Below, one piece after another: positions 53,567 to 60,961 of a stretch of DNA of 64,000 bases (the first letter of the stretch is position 1; each line of letters opens with the position of its first letter). The stretch lies in contig NZ_FNYE01000034.1 of NCBI RefSeq assembly GCF_900108945.1, positions 23,443 to 87,442 on the forward strand, written 5' to 3'. A program made the translations under genes and the position numbers. Below the pieces are notes generated by a model. The model saw nothing but the letters and a program-made list of their open reading frames with translations. It was not told the origin of the DNA and made no database searches. Source of the stretch: Paraburkholderia diazotrophica. Its GTDB lineage: Bacteria; Pseudomonadota; Gammaproteobacteria; Burkholderiales; Burkholderiaceae.

Positions 53567-54489
53567 GGCTGTTCCGGTGCGTCCGCTTGCGTATCGGAGA
53601 CGCGCGCGTTTATCTGCTTCGCGTTCCGCCTGATGCTGCGCTGGCCCGTCGCATCGACGCCGAGCCATTGCATCGCGACGAGCAGCGGCATCGTCATGAT
53701 GAAAAAGAGAATGGTGTACGCGCTGCCGATCTCGATGCGCAGCGACGCATAGGTGTCGGCGAGACCGACGGGCAGTGTTTTCGTTTCGGGCGTGTGCAGC
53801 ATCCACGTCAGGTTGAATTCGCCGATCGACAGCGTGACGACGGCGAGCGCGCCGGCGACGATGCCGGGCCGCACGTTCGGCAGCACGATCGTCACGAAGC
53901 GCTGGAAGAAGCCCGCGCCGAGACTCGCGGCGCCTTCTTCGAGCGTGCGCAATCCCGAGCTCGCGCACACGGCCGCGATGGCGCGCACCATGAAAGGCAG
54001 CGTGAACACCACATGCCCGACGACGATGAACGCGACGCTCGTGCGAAACATCGTGAATCCGCCGTACACGACGAGCAGCGCCAATGCTGACGCAAGACCG
54101 GGCAATGCGATCGGCAGCACGAGAAATTCCTCGATGATGCGCGAGAGGCGCGTCTCGCTGCGCGCGAGCACATAGCCTGCGGGCACGCCCGTCAGCAGCG
54201 TGACGACGAGCGTCGCGAGCGCGACTTCGAGCGAAAGGAACACGGACGCGTGATACAGCGTCCACACTTCGCCGAGCCAGCGCAGCGTGAGGCCGCTCGC
54301 GATGCCCCGAAAGTAGTTGACCGTCAGCCCCGCGAGTATCGACATCACGACGGGCACGATCAGGAACGCGCACAGGAGCAGCGTCACGAGCCATTGGCCC
54401 GCGGCGAGCCACGCGCGCAGCGAGGGCAGGGTGAACGCGCGCCTGCGGCTCGCAGGCGGCGTATCGGTAGCGTGGGCAACGGTGTTCAT
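53563..54489 (-). CDS. ABC importer permease 2
   Basis: This 308-residue inner-membrane permease has about six spans and the EAA cytoplasmic loop (LEEGAASLGAGFFQRFVTIVLPNVRPG, about 184-210). It belongs to the spermidine/iron/2-aminoethylphosphonate permease group. The N-terminus is long and basic (SRRRAF). It overlaps the ATPase gene by four bases and follows permease 1 by 30 bp, so it is part of one operon. Confidence 0.92.
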   Translation of the reverse strand: MNTVAHATDTPPASRRRAFTLPSLRAWLAAGQWLVTLLLCAFLIVPVVMSILAGLTVNYFRGIASGLTLRWLGEVWTLYHASVFLSLEVALATLVVTLLTGVPAGYVLARSETRLSRIIEEFLVLPIALPGLASALALLVVYGGFTMFRTSVAFIVVGHVVFTLPFMVRAIAAVCASSGLRTLEEGAASLGAGFFQRFVTIVLPNVRPGIVAGALAVVTLSIGEFNLTWMLHTPETKTLPVGLADTYASLRIEIGSAYTILFFIMTMPLLVAMQWLGVDATGQRSIRRNAKQINARVSDTQADAPEQP

Positions 54490-54519
54490 GCGAGTGTCTT
54501 CATCGGACGTGAAAGAGGA

Positions 54520-55344
54520 TCAGGCCGTCGGCGCAACGGCCGAGCCGCTGATGCTGCGCGCCGCATACAGCACGACCCAGGTGACGATGCCGAGCACGAT
54601 CGACAGGCCGGCCGCCGTCACCATGTTCGCGTTCAGCGTGAACTCGGTGTAGATGGTCATCGGCAGCACGTCGATGTCGGTGGCGAGCGTGAAAGCCGTG
54701 CCGAACGCGCCCATCGCCGTCGCGAAGCACACGGCGCCCGCCGCGATCAGTCCCGGCGACAGCGCGGGCAGTACGATGTCGCGCATGATCCGCCACGGCG
54801 ACGCGCCGAGCGAGCGTGCAGCCTCTTCGAGCGAAGCATCGAGCTTCGTCGCCGACGCCATCACCGTCACGATCACGCGCGGAATCGAGAAGTACAGGTA
54901 GCCGAGAAAGAGCCCCGTCATCGAATAGGCGAACACCCACTTGTCGCCCGTGAGCTTGAGCGACAGCGCGCCGATCAGGCCCTGGCGTCCCGCCAGCATG
55001 ATCACCATGAAGCCGACGACGACGCCGGGGAACGCGAGCGGAAACGTCAGCAGCGCGAGCAGCACGCGCTTGGCCGGAAACTCGCGGCGCGCGAGCAGCA
55101 GCCCCGAGATCACGGAGAGCGCGAGCGTCGTCGCCGTCACGGCCGCCGACAGGACGACCGTCGCTAGCAGGCTCTTCATGTAGCGCGCGTTCGCGAGCAT
55201 CGCGGCGTACGTATTCAGCAGATGACCGTCGGCGCTCACTTGCACGAGCGCCGTCATCGGCAGCAGCCAGAACGCGATGAACACCGCGAGCGCCGGCGCG
55301 ATCAACGCGATGCGCCAGCGCAGCGGGAACGTGATGTCGTTCAA
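54520..55344 (-). CDS. ABC importer permease 1 (TTG start predicted)
   Basis: This 274-residue permease has six spans and an EAA loop (LEEAARSLGASPWRIMRDIVLPALSPG). No ATG is available near the first span. The best start is TTG at 55342-55344, which overlaps the TGA stop of the substrate-binding protein gene (TTGA) and has AGGTG about five bases upstream, typical of coupled translation. The open frame further upstream runs inside the binding-protein gene and is not credible. It pairs with permease 2 to form the channel. Confidence 0.88.
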   Translation of the reverse strand: MNDITFPLRWRIALIAPALAVFIAFWLLPMTALVQVSADGHLLNTYAAMLANARYMKSLLATVVLSAAVTATTLALSVISGLLLARREFPAKRVLLALLTFPLAFPGVVVGFMVIMLAGRQGLIGALSLKLTGDKWVFAYSMTGLFLGYLYFSIPRVIVTVMASATKLDASLEEAARSLGASPWRIMRDIVLPALSPGLIAAGAVCFATAMGAFGTAFTLATDIDVLPMTIYTEFTLNANMVTAAGLSIVLGIVTWVVLYAARSISGSAVAPTA

Positions 55345-56387
55345 TGCATCACCTGCAGATACTGCTCGCCGAACGCCTGCTGCTTCCCGGCCATCTTCCC
55401 GAAGTCGACGGCACGCGCGCGCGCATAGTCGCTTGCGGGCAGGAACTTCGCTGCGGCATCGGCGCTCATTGCGTTCGCGCGCACAGGGCGCAGATAGGCG
55501 CTCGCCCACAGCTTCTGGCCTTCGTCCGACAGCACGAAATCGAGCACCTTTTTGCCGTTCGCGTCGTGCGGCGCGCCCTTCACGAGGCTCATCACATACG
55601 GCACTTCGATCGTGCCTTCCTTCGGAATCACGAACTCGACGTTCGCGTGATCCTTGTACTTCGCGCGATACGCGTCGAAGTCGTAGTCGAGCAGGATGGG
55701 GATTTCACCCGACAGCACGCGCGCATACGCCGTCTGCTTCGGCACGATCGGCTGGTTGGCCTTCAGCTTCGCGAACCAGTCGAGGCCCGGCTTGAAGTTG
55801 TCGAAGCTGCCGCCGAGCGCCTGATTGACAGCCACGGCGCCCGCATAACCGACGAACGCGCTCGACGGATCGAGGTAGCCAATCATTCCCTTGTATTCGG
55901 GCTTGAGCAGGTCGGCCCACGAGCGCGGCACGGGCTTGCCTTCGAGCGCGTCCTTGTTGACGAAGAAGCCGAGCGTGCCCGAGTGGATCGCGAACCAGTA
56001 GCCTTGCGGGTCTTTCAGGTTCGCGGGGATGTCGTTCCAGTGTGCGGGCTTGTACGGCGCGATCACGCCCTTGTCCTTCGCCTGGAACGCCGACGACACG
56101 CCCAGATACACGACGTCGGCCACGGGGCTCTTCTGCTCGGCCATCAGCTGGGCGATCGCCTGGCCGGAGTTCTTGTTGTCGAACGGCACGTGAATGCCCG
56201 TCTTCTGCTGGATCGCGTTGATCTGGCTCGCCCAGTCGGCCCATTCGGGCGGGCAGTTGTAGCAGATCGCGGTTTCGTCGGCGCGCGCGACGGATGGCGC
56301 GGCCAGCGTCAGCACGAACGACGATGCAGCCAGTGCGGCGCGCGCAACGCGCAACGCTGCGGTACCGATGGAGGAACGGCGGTTCAC
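55341..56387 (-). CDS. ABC importer substrate-binding protein (PhnS/iron/polyamine type)
   Basis: This 348-residue periplasmic binding protein starts with GTG at 56387 and GGGAG upstream. The signal peptide covers about 1-36 and ends SVARA. The mature protein opens with ETAICYNCPPEWADWASQINAI, then follows the type II extracellular solute-binding fold seen in Fe3+, spermidine and 2-aminoethylphosphonate receptors. The CYNC pair near the mature N-terminus is unusual and could form a disulfide. The neighbouring phosphodiesterase gene makes a phosphodiester or phosphonate ligand plausible; this is inference. Confidence 0.9.
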   Translation of the reverse strand: MNRRSSIGTAALRVARAALAASSFVLTLAAPSVARADETAICYNCPPEWADWASQINAIQQKTGIHVPFDNKNSGQAIAQLMAEQKSPVADVVYLGVSSAFQAKDKGVIAPYKPAHWNDIPANLKDPQGYWFAIHSGTLGFFVNKDALEGKPVPRSWADLLKPEYKGMIGYLDPSSAFVGYAGAVAVNQALGGSFDNFKPGLDWFAKLKANQPIVPKQTAYARVLSGEIPILLDYDFDAYRAKYKDHANVEFVIPKEGTIEVPYVMSLVKGAPHDANGKKVLDFVLSDEGQKLWASAYLRPVRANAMSADAAAKFLPASDYARARAVDFGKMAGKQQAFGEQYLQVMH

Positions 56388-56461
56388 GGCAGGTCTCCCG
56401 AAGGTGGAAAGAAAATTGTTCTGAAGGCGGCGGCGCTTGCGGTGGTGCTCGTATCCGGGCG

Positions 56462-57535
56462 TCACGCGAACGAGCGCGCGTTGCGGTTCGGCGATGCGCC
56501 TGCCAGGTCGGAGATCGCGGCGATCGTCGCGCCTTCGCGCAGCGTGTGCGGCAAGGTCAGCGACAGCGACGGCGCGCGCAACGCGTCGTCGAAGCCTGCG
56601 GGCTGCGTGCCGTCGAGGCGTGCGATCAGCCGGCGCCACGCGGCGCAGCCGATCTCGCGATTCGGCGCACAGACGCTCGCAAGCGGCGGCGACAGCAACT
56701 CGCCCATCGCGAGACCGTCGAAGCCGAGAATCGACATGTCGCCGGGTATCTCGAAGCACGCGCGGCGCAGGCCGCGCATCACGACCATTGCGAGCAGATC
56801 GTTTGAGCAGAAGAGGGCGGTGGGGCGATTCGGGCCCGTCGTCAGATGGTTGAGGACGGAGGGCGCGAGCTCGTCCGCGTTGAAATCGATTTCGAGCGCG
56901 GGCGCGGGCGCGAGGCCCGCCTGCTGCATCGCCTGCACGTAGCCGAGATGGCGCAGACGCGCGCGGTCCGACGCGGCGAGCGTGCCCGCGAGCATCAGGA
57001 TGCGGCGATGGCCGTGCGCGATCAGCATGCGCACGCCGTCGTAGGCGGCGAGCCGGTTGTCGACGGACACGGACGGGCGGCGCACCGTATCGTTGTGCAT
57101 CAGCACGTACAGCATGCCGTCGCGGTCGAGGTCGTCGAGGAGGGGATGCGTGTCGGCGTCCGCGACCGTCAGGATCAGCCCTTCGACGCGCTGTTCGCGC
57201 AACGTCTCGATGGCGTGACGCTCGCGGTCGGTGTCGTACTGCGTCGTCATCAGCATCAGCCGGTAGCCTTGCGCGGACGCGAGTTCGTCGATGCCTTGCA
57301 GGCATTCCGCGAAAACGGGGTTGGCGAGCGTCGGCAGCACGACGCCGATCAGGCGCGAGCGCTCGCCGCGTAACTGACGGCCGAGCGGGCTCGGGCGGAA
57401 GTTGAGGGCGTCGATCGACTGGCGCACTTTTTCGAGCGTGACGGGATTGACGGTGTGCGGCGCGTTGATCGCGCGCGAGACGGTCGCGATCGAAAAGCCC
57501 GCGTGGGCGGCGACATCCTTGATCGTGGGTGTCAT
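56462..57535 (-). CDS. LacI-family regulator of the ABC importer
   Basis: This 357-residue protein has the LacI HTH (TIKDVAAHAGFSIATVSRAIN, residues 4-24), a hinge helix (PSPLGRQLRGERS) and a periplasmic-binding-protein-like ligand domain. It is the first gene of the minus-strand cluster, 74 bp before the substrate-binding protein gene, so regulator and importer are probably one transcript. Two CGTT-centred palindromes upstream (57597-57604, 57624-57629) are likely autoregulatory operators. The effector is presumably the imported compound or a product of it. Confidence 0.92.
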   Translation of the reverse strand: MTPTIKDVAAHAGFSIATVSRAINAPHTVNPVTLEKVRQSIDALNFRPSPLGRQLRGERSRLIGVVLPTLANPVFAECLQGIDELASAQGYRLMLMTTQYDTDRERHAIETLREQRVEGLILTVADADTHPLLDDLDRDGMLYVLMHNDTVRRPSVSVDNRLAAYDGVRMLIAHGHRRILMLAGTLAASDRARLRHLGYVQAMQQAGLAPAPALEIDFNADELAPSVLNHLTTGPNRPTALFCSNDLLAMVVMRGLRRACFEIPGDMSILGFDGLAMGELLSPPLASVCAPNREIGCAAWRRLIARLDGTQPAGFDDALRAPSLSLTLPHTLREGATIAAISDLAGASPNRNARSFA

Positions 57536-57596
57536 CGTCTGGGTTCCCCTTGGTGGCGCTGTAGCGCAAGCCGTATCGACCGGCGTGCGCTGTTGT

Positions 57597-57629
57597 AAAC
57601 GTTTTCGTCGGCGGATTATCGGGAACGTT
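57597..57629. promoter_or_regulatory. Pair of LacI-type operators upstream of lacI
   Basis: AAACGTTT (57597-57604) is a perfect palindrome within TTGTAAACGTTTTC, and AACGTT (57624-57629) lies 26 bp further, centre to centre. CG-centred palindromes of this kind are typical LacI-family operators, and both sites lie 60-95 bp upstream of the lacI start. Confidence 0.55.
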
Positions 57630-57683
57630 TGTGACGGGTCGATGAACGCAACCGGCGCGCGGAGAACTGGGGTATGCGCCCCT

Positions 57684-57712
57684 TTGGTCAGGGTGCGGCG
57701 CGATGGTAGAAT
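57684..57712 (+). promoter_or_regulatory. Sigma-70 promoter of tRNA-Leu(UAA)
   Basis: The -35 is TTGGTC (57684-57689), with a 17-bp spacer and -10 TAGAAT (57707-57712). The transcript would begin about 6 bp before the tRNA. Confidence 0.7.
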
Positions 57713-57724
57713 CGCGTCCGCCCT

Positions 57725-58113
57725 GCCGGGGTGATGAAATTGGTAAACATAGCGGACTTAAAGCATTGAGTGCCCAGCCGGAAACGGCCGGTGCAGAACC
57801 CTTCAAATTCGGCGAAACCCCTGACCCGCGCAATGCGCGTTCGAGGCGACGCCGAGCCAAGCCGGTTTTTCTTCCTGCCGACGTCGGGACGGAAGGAGCC
57901 GGAAGGTGTAGAGACTAGACGGGGGGCGCCTAAGGCGATGGGCGTGCAATACGCGCATCGCGATGGCGAAGGCATAGTCCAGCGCACGAACGTGGCTGCC
58001 GACCGTTGTCGATTGATGTCGATTGTGGTCGAGGCAGACGGCGTCGAAAGACGTAGTGTGACGAAAATCCGCCGCTTAACAGCTTGCCGGTTCGAGTCCG
58101 GTCCCCGGCACCA
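57725..58113 (+). tRNA. tRNA-Leu(UAA), interrupted by a group I intron
   Basis: The 5' exon is 57725-57759 (acceptor GCCGGGG, D-arm ATG...CAT, anticodon stem GCGGA, then CTT). The 3' exon is 58064-58113 (AAAA, TCCGC, variable arm, T-arm GCCGG-TTCGAGT-CCGGT, acceptor CCCCGGC, A, encoded CCA at 58111-58113). Joined, they make an 85-nt tRNA whose anticodon loop reads CUUAAAA, that is anticodon UAA. The 304-nt interruption follows the first anticodon base (U34). The gene reads UUA and UUG codons; if it is the only such gene, splicing is essential to the cell. Confidence 0.95.
57760..58063 (+). other. Group I intron (IC3-like) in the anticodon of tRNA-Leu(UAA)
   Basis: The intron starts after U34 and ends with G (58063). 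P1 pairs the 5' exon ACTT (57756-57759) with GAGT (57768-57771), giving the conserved U-G pair at the splice site. P2 is GCCG-GAAA-CGGC (57777-57788). The core segments occur in order: TTCAAATTCGGCGAAACCC (57802-57820), GCCGAGCCAAGCC (57851-57863), GGTGTAGAGACTAGACGG (57905-57922) and AAGGCATAGTCC (57969-57980). From memory these are nearly identical to the Azoarcus tRNA-Ile ribozyme. The intron is about 100 nt longer, mainly in peripheral parts after P5 and in P9. No endonuclease ORF is present, so it is not mobile on its own. Confidence 0.93.
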
Positions 58114-58416
58114 CCGACTATCCCAATGGTTCCCAATATCTACCAAAATCCCGATAAGTTAAGGCTTGGGTGAGTGGTCTAGCTGCGGTTTCCCAACATT
58201 TCCCATTGACACCCCGTCAAAAAGGAGGGGCATCGTCGGGGGCATCTCTACAGGATCTTGAAGCCAGGCGCCAAGCCGAAATTCGAGACGGTCAACAAGC
58301 TTATGCAGGCGCTCGGCATCAACGAGAAGATCCCGTACACCGGTGACACCTGTCGCAAAACCGGTCGTCATCGAACGCTGCCCGTCAACTCCAGAAGGCA
58401 CTCTGTCTCCACCGCC
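58114..58416. other. 303-bp region between tRNA-Leu and the acyltransferase gene
   Basis: This is lower in GC than the surroundings. It contains a fragment resembling an HTH antitoxin (58210-58332). I see no second copy of the tRNA 3' end that would mark a right attachment site. Confidence 0.5.
58210..58332 (+). pseudogene. Remnant of an HTH antitoxin-like gene
   Basis: The plus frame reads GHLYRILKPGAKPKFETVN followed by KLMQALG, which resembles the end of the DNA-binding domain in addiction-module antidote proteins (recognition helix, then '...TLLKVLRALGL'). The first half of the domain is missing: a stop codon at 58207-58209 closes the frame upstream and no start or ribosome site is visible. 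After about 58332 the frame continues without similarity. It is best read as debris of a toxin-antitoxin or mobile element next to the tRNA gene. Identification is by motif memory only. Confidence 0.4.
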
Positions 58417-59547
58417 CTATTGAGGGCTTGTAATTTCAAGATTTACGCCGTTGGTTTGTCTGGCTCGCGTGAGGCGGTACTGCACAAACCGCTGGAATGG
58501 GGCCTCGATGAATCTATAAGAGAGATCGCTGCAGATTGCGATTGAAGTGGTAGCGATGGCAAGGCCAATCACAATATGACCAAGATCGGCCTGCAGTCCA
58601 ATCGACCGTACTAACACCTCGTTCGTAACGAGAAAGATTGGTAGATGGCAGAGGTAAATAGAATACGAACGCTCTCCAATCCAGATCAGCGGAGCAACAA
58701 TCCGATAACGGGAATAGCTATTTCCCGAAAGTGCCGACACAAGGCACAGGAGTGCCCCCGCAGCTGCCGCGGGAAGTACGAATGGTTGAGGCAGGTGCGT
58801 TGGTGACGAGGCGCATACGAGAACGCCAAGCATCAGCATTGTGATGCACGCAACAGGGTGCAGCGATAGTTTCGGCAGGCTTCCGCCCTTACCCAGAACC
58901 AGGAATGTAGCGGCTCCCAATGCGAATGCCTGCATTCGAAAAGCCCACGCGATCGAAAAGCTGGGAGCGGGGAACGCTGACATGATGATCGCTGCGATAA
59001 GCATCAATCCAACGGCCCATTTCCTTCCAACCGCGACAATCAGCAGCATAAGCGTTGCGTAGAGTTGCCACTCGAGAGAAAGCGACCAGGTGACGCCATT
59101 GAAATCAGCGCTTCCGCATGCAGCAATCTGATGCTGCACGCAGTATGACCAGTATGCATTGGAGACACCCAACAACGCTGCTGCTCCACTGACGGCCGCC
59201 TTGCGCGGGTCGGCCCCAGCACTGTGCGACGCTATTGCGGCGACGCACACCGATATTGCGACCCAGAACACGACAGCAGGGAAAAGCCTGCCAAGACGCC
59301 GGACCCAGAATGCTATTGATGCCTGTTTGATGGAAGCGGAGTGCCGCAGATCCCGCAGGAACGAGTGGCATATCAGCAGTCCCGATATGGCGAAGAAGAT
59401 GTCCACCCCCGTCCAGAACGAAAAATGTTCAAACAACCTGGAGTATGCATCGGGAGTCGGAAGCCTGTTGCGGTAGTGCTGCATCATCACAAGGATGATC
59501 GCTACGGCACGAAGGCACTGCAGGTCGTTATTTTTGCTCGTCAACAT
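58417..59547 (-). CDS. Acyltransferase family 3 (OafA/YrhL-like) membrane protein
   Basis: This 376-residue multispan protein opens with the family hallmark LQCLRAVAIILVMMQHYRNR (about residues 9-28), where the conserved Arg and His sit in the first span, followed by GVDIFFAISGLLI. About ten spans continue to TYRFIEAP-like text (SYRFIEAPFQRFVQYR) near the end. Such enzymes O-acetylate or otherwise acylate surface polysaccharide or lipid. The gene is distinctly lower in GC than its neighbours and sits beside a tRNA gene, suggesting horizontal acquisition; surface modification genes are common in such patches. Confidence 0.88.
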   Translation of the reverse strand: MLTSKNNDLQCLRAVAIILVMMQHYRNRLPTPDAYSRLFEHFSFWTGVDIFFAISGLLICHSFLRDLRHSASIKQASIAFWVRRLGRLFPAVVFWVAISVCVAAIASHSAGADPRKAAVSGAAALLGVSNAYWSYCVQHQIAACGSADFNGVTWSLSLEWQLYATLMLLIVAVGRKWAVGLMLIAAIIMSAFPAPSFSIAWAFRMQAFALGAATFLVLGKGGSLPKLSLHPVACITMLMLGVLVCASSPTHLPQPFVLPAAAAGALLCLVSALSGNSYSRYRIVAPLIWIGERSYSIYLCHLPIFLVTNEVLVRSIGLQADLGHIVIGLAIATTSIAICSDLSYRFIEAPFQRFVQYRLTRARQTNGVNLEITSPQ

Positions 59548-59843
59548 CGGCGGAAGTGGGAGGGCTCTGCAGGAGAGCGTCGCGCGCGGAGTCTACATCA
59601 TTTCGCACGGCCATGCGGTTTGGTGGCTTGGGGCCGCCCGCGCGCTTCGCCACTGGCCTGGCGTCGCGCTTATCTATTGCTTCTCCTCGCACCGGCTTTC
59701 GTTCGGGCGCAAAACTCTACGAGCCGCTGTAAACCACCTTACCGTCCATGAAGCCCGCGCCCGTGACGAACGGGCATGGCGAGACGTGAACCGTTCGTCT
59801 ACAGTATGTGGCGCTGCGCCTCAACAACCACGGAGAAAGCAGG

Positions 59844-60464
59844 ATGCTACTGATCGGCATGATGGATTTACCGTACGTCCGACGCGTCGCCATTTCGCTT
59901 GCCGTCCTCGGCCTGCCGTTCGAGCACCGCAGCGTGTCGGTGTTCCGGCACTTCGACGAGTTCGCGAAGGTCAATCCCGTAGTCAAGGCGCCGACCTTCA
60001 TCGCCGACGACGGCACGATGCTGATCGATTCGTCGCTGATTCTCGACTATCTGGATCAACTGAGCACGCCGGAAAAATGCCTGATGCCCGCCGAAACGGC
60101 CACGCGCGCGCAGGCACTAAGCTTGATCGGTTTCGCGCTCGCCGCTTGCGAGAAGACGATGCAAAACGTCTACGAAGTGAATCTGCGGCCCGCCGAGCGA
60201 CAGCATCAGCCGTGGATCGAGCGCGTGCAGAAACAGCTTTTCGCCGCCTACGATTATCTGGAGCAAGCAATCGAGGGCCACAACGCAAACGGCTGGCTGT
60301 TCGGCGACCGGCTGATGCAGCCGGACATCACATTGGCCGTCGCGTGGCGGTTCCAGCAGTACATGTTGCCGGGCCTCGTCGATCCGGAGCGCTATCCCGC
60401 GCTGTCCGCGTTTTCGGCGCGAGCCGAGGCGCTGCCGCAATTCGTCGCCGCGCCGCTCGAATGA
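59844..60464 (+). CDS. Glutathione S-transferase family protein
   Basis: This 206-residue cytosolic protein has a thioredoxin-fold N-terminal domain (MDLPYVRRVAISLAVLGLPFEH, about 5-26; cis-Pro in VVKAPTFI; the DSSLILDYL glutathione-contact segment) and an all-helical C-terminal domain. GGAG lies eight bases before the ATG at 59844. The sequence groups with beta-proteobacterial GSTs of unknown substrate. It is not closely related to the GST at 1994-2698, lacking its TPNG motif. It stands alone. Confidence 0.88.
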   Translation: MLLIGMMDLPYVRRVAISLAVLGLPFEHRSVSVFRHFDEFAKVNPVVKAPTFIADDGTMLIDSSLILDYLDQLSTPEKCLMPAETATRAQALSLIGFALAACEKTMQNVYEVNLRPAERQHQPWIERVQKQLFAAYDYLEQAIEGHNANGWLFGDRLMQPDITLAVAWRFQQYMLPGLVDPERYPALSAFSARAEALPQFVAAPLE

Positions 60465-60646
60465 CCGTTCGCGCGCGGCCGGACAACGCTTTGCCGCGCG
60501 TACCCGGATTGTTCTAATCCGGCGACAACTATCTTCGCGTTTGGCTCATTTATCTCTAACTATCGGCTCTCTACAATCCATCCATCGAAACAGGTATGCA
60601 GAACGGCGCCGCGAGAAACACACGGCGCCATGCGATGGAGAAGGCC

Positions 60647-60838
60647 ATGAGAGCGATCATCGAACGACAGCTTTATCACCCGGCAGTGGTGCTGCCGATG
60701 GTGTCGCTCATCCAGATCATGGTGCAGGTGGATTTCAACCTGAGCCAGGCCGGCTTCGTCGTCGCGACGCAGGGCGCGCGCGCTGCGTTGCAACGCTCGC
60801 GCGAACTCCTTTGCTCGCTCCATCACTGCGACGCGTGA
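60647..60838 (+). CDS. Small hypothetical protein
   Basis: This 63-residue protein may be encoded here. GGAGAAGG precedes the ATG at 60647, and the sequence has one hydrophobic segment (PAVVLPMVSLIQIMVQVDF) followed by an Arg/Ala-rich tail. No family is recognised. It ends 123 bp before the oxidoreductase gene. Its reality is uncertain. Confidence 0.4.
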   Translation: MRAIIERQLYHPAVVLPMVSLIQIMVQVDFNLSQAGFVVATQGARAALQRSRELLCSLHHCDA

Positions 60839-60961
60839 CCTTCCGCGCTCGCGGGACGAATCGTTCTGGCTGGCTTTCAAAAGGATTCGCGACCACGCAC
60901 TTCGAATGACGCGAGGCAGGCGTAAGATGACCGACTCGACACGCGTTTCGGGAGATCCGCC

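Noticed and set aside
57725..58113. Two separate tRNA fragments or a disrupted tRNA pseudogene
   Set aside because: The halves pair perfectly in all arms and the insert has P1, P2, the conserved core segments and terminal G of a group I intron, so an intact split gene is the better reading.
57688..58162. ORFs on both strands across the tRNA-Leu intron
   Set aside because: They cover tRNA and ribozyme core sequence; no homing endonuclease motif (LAGLIDADG, HNH, GIY-YIG) is present.
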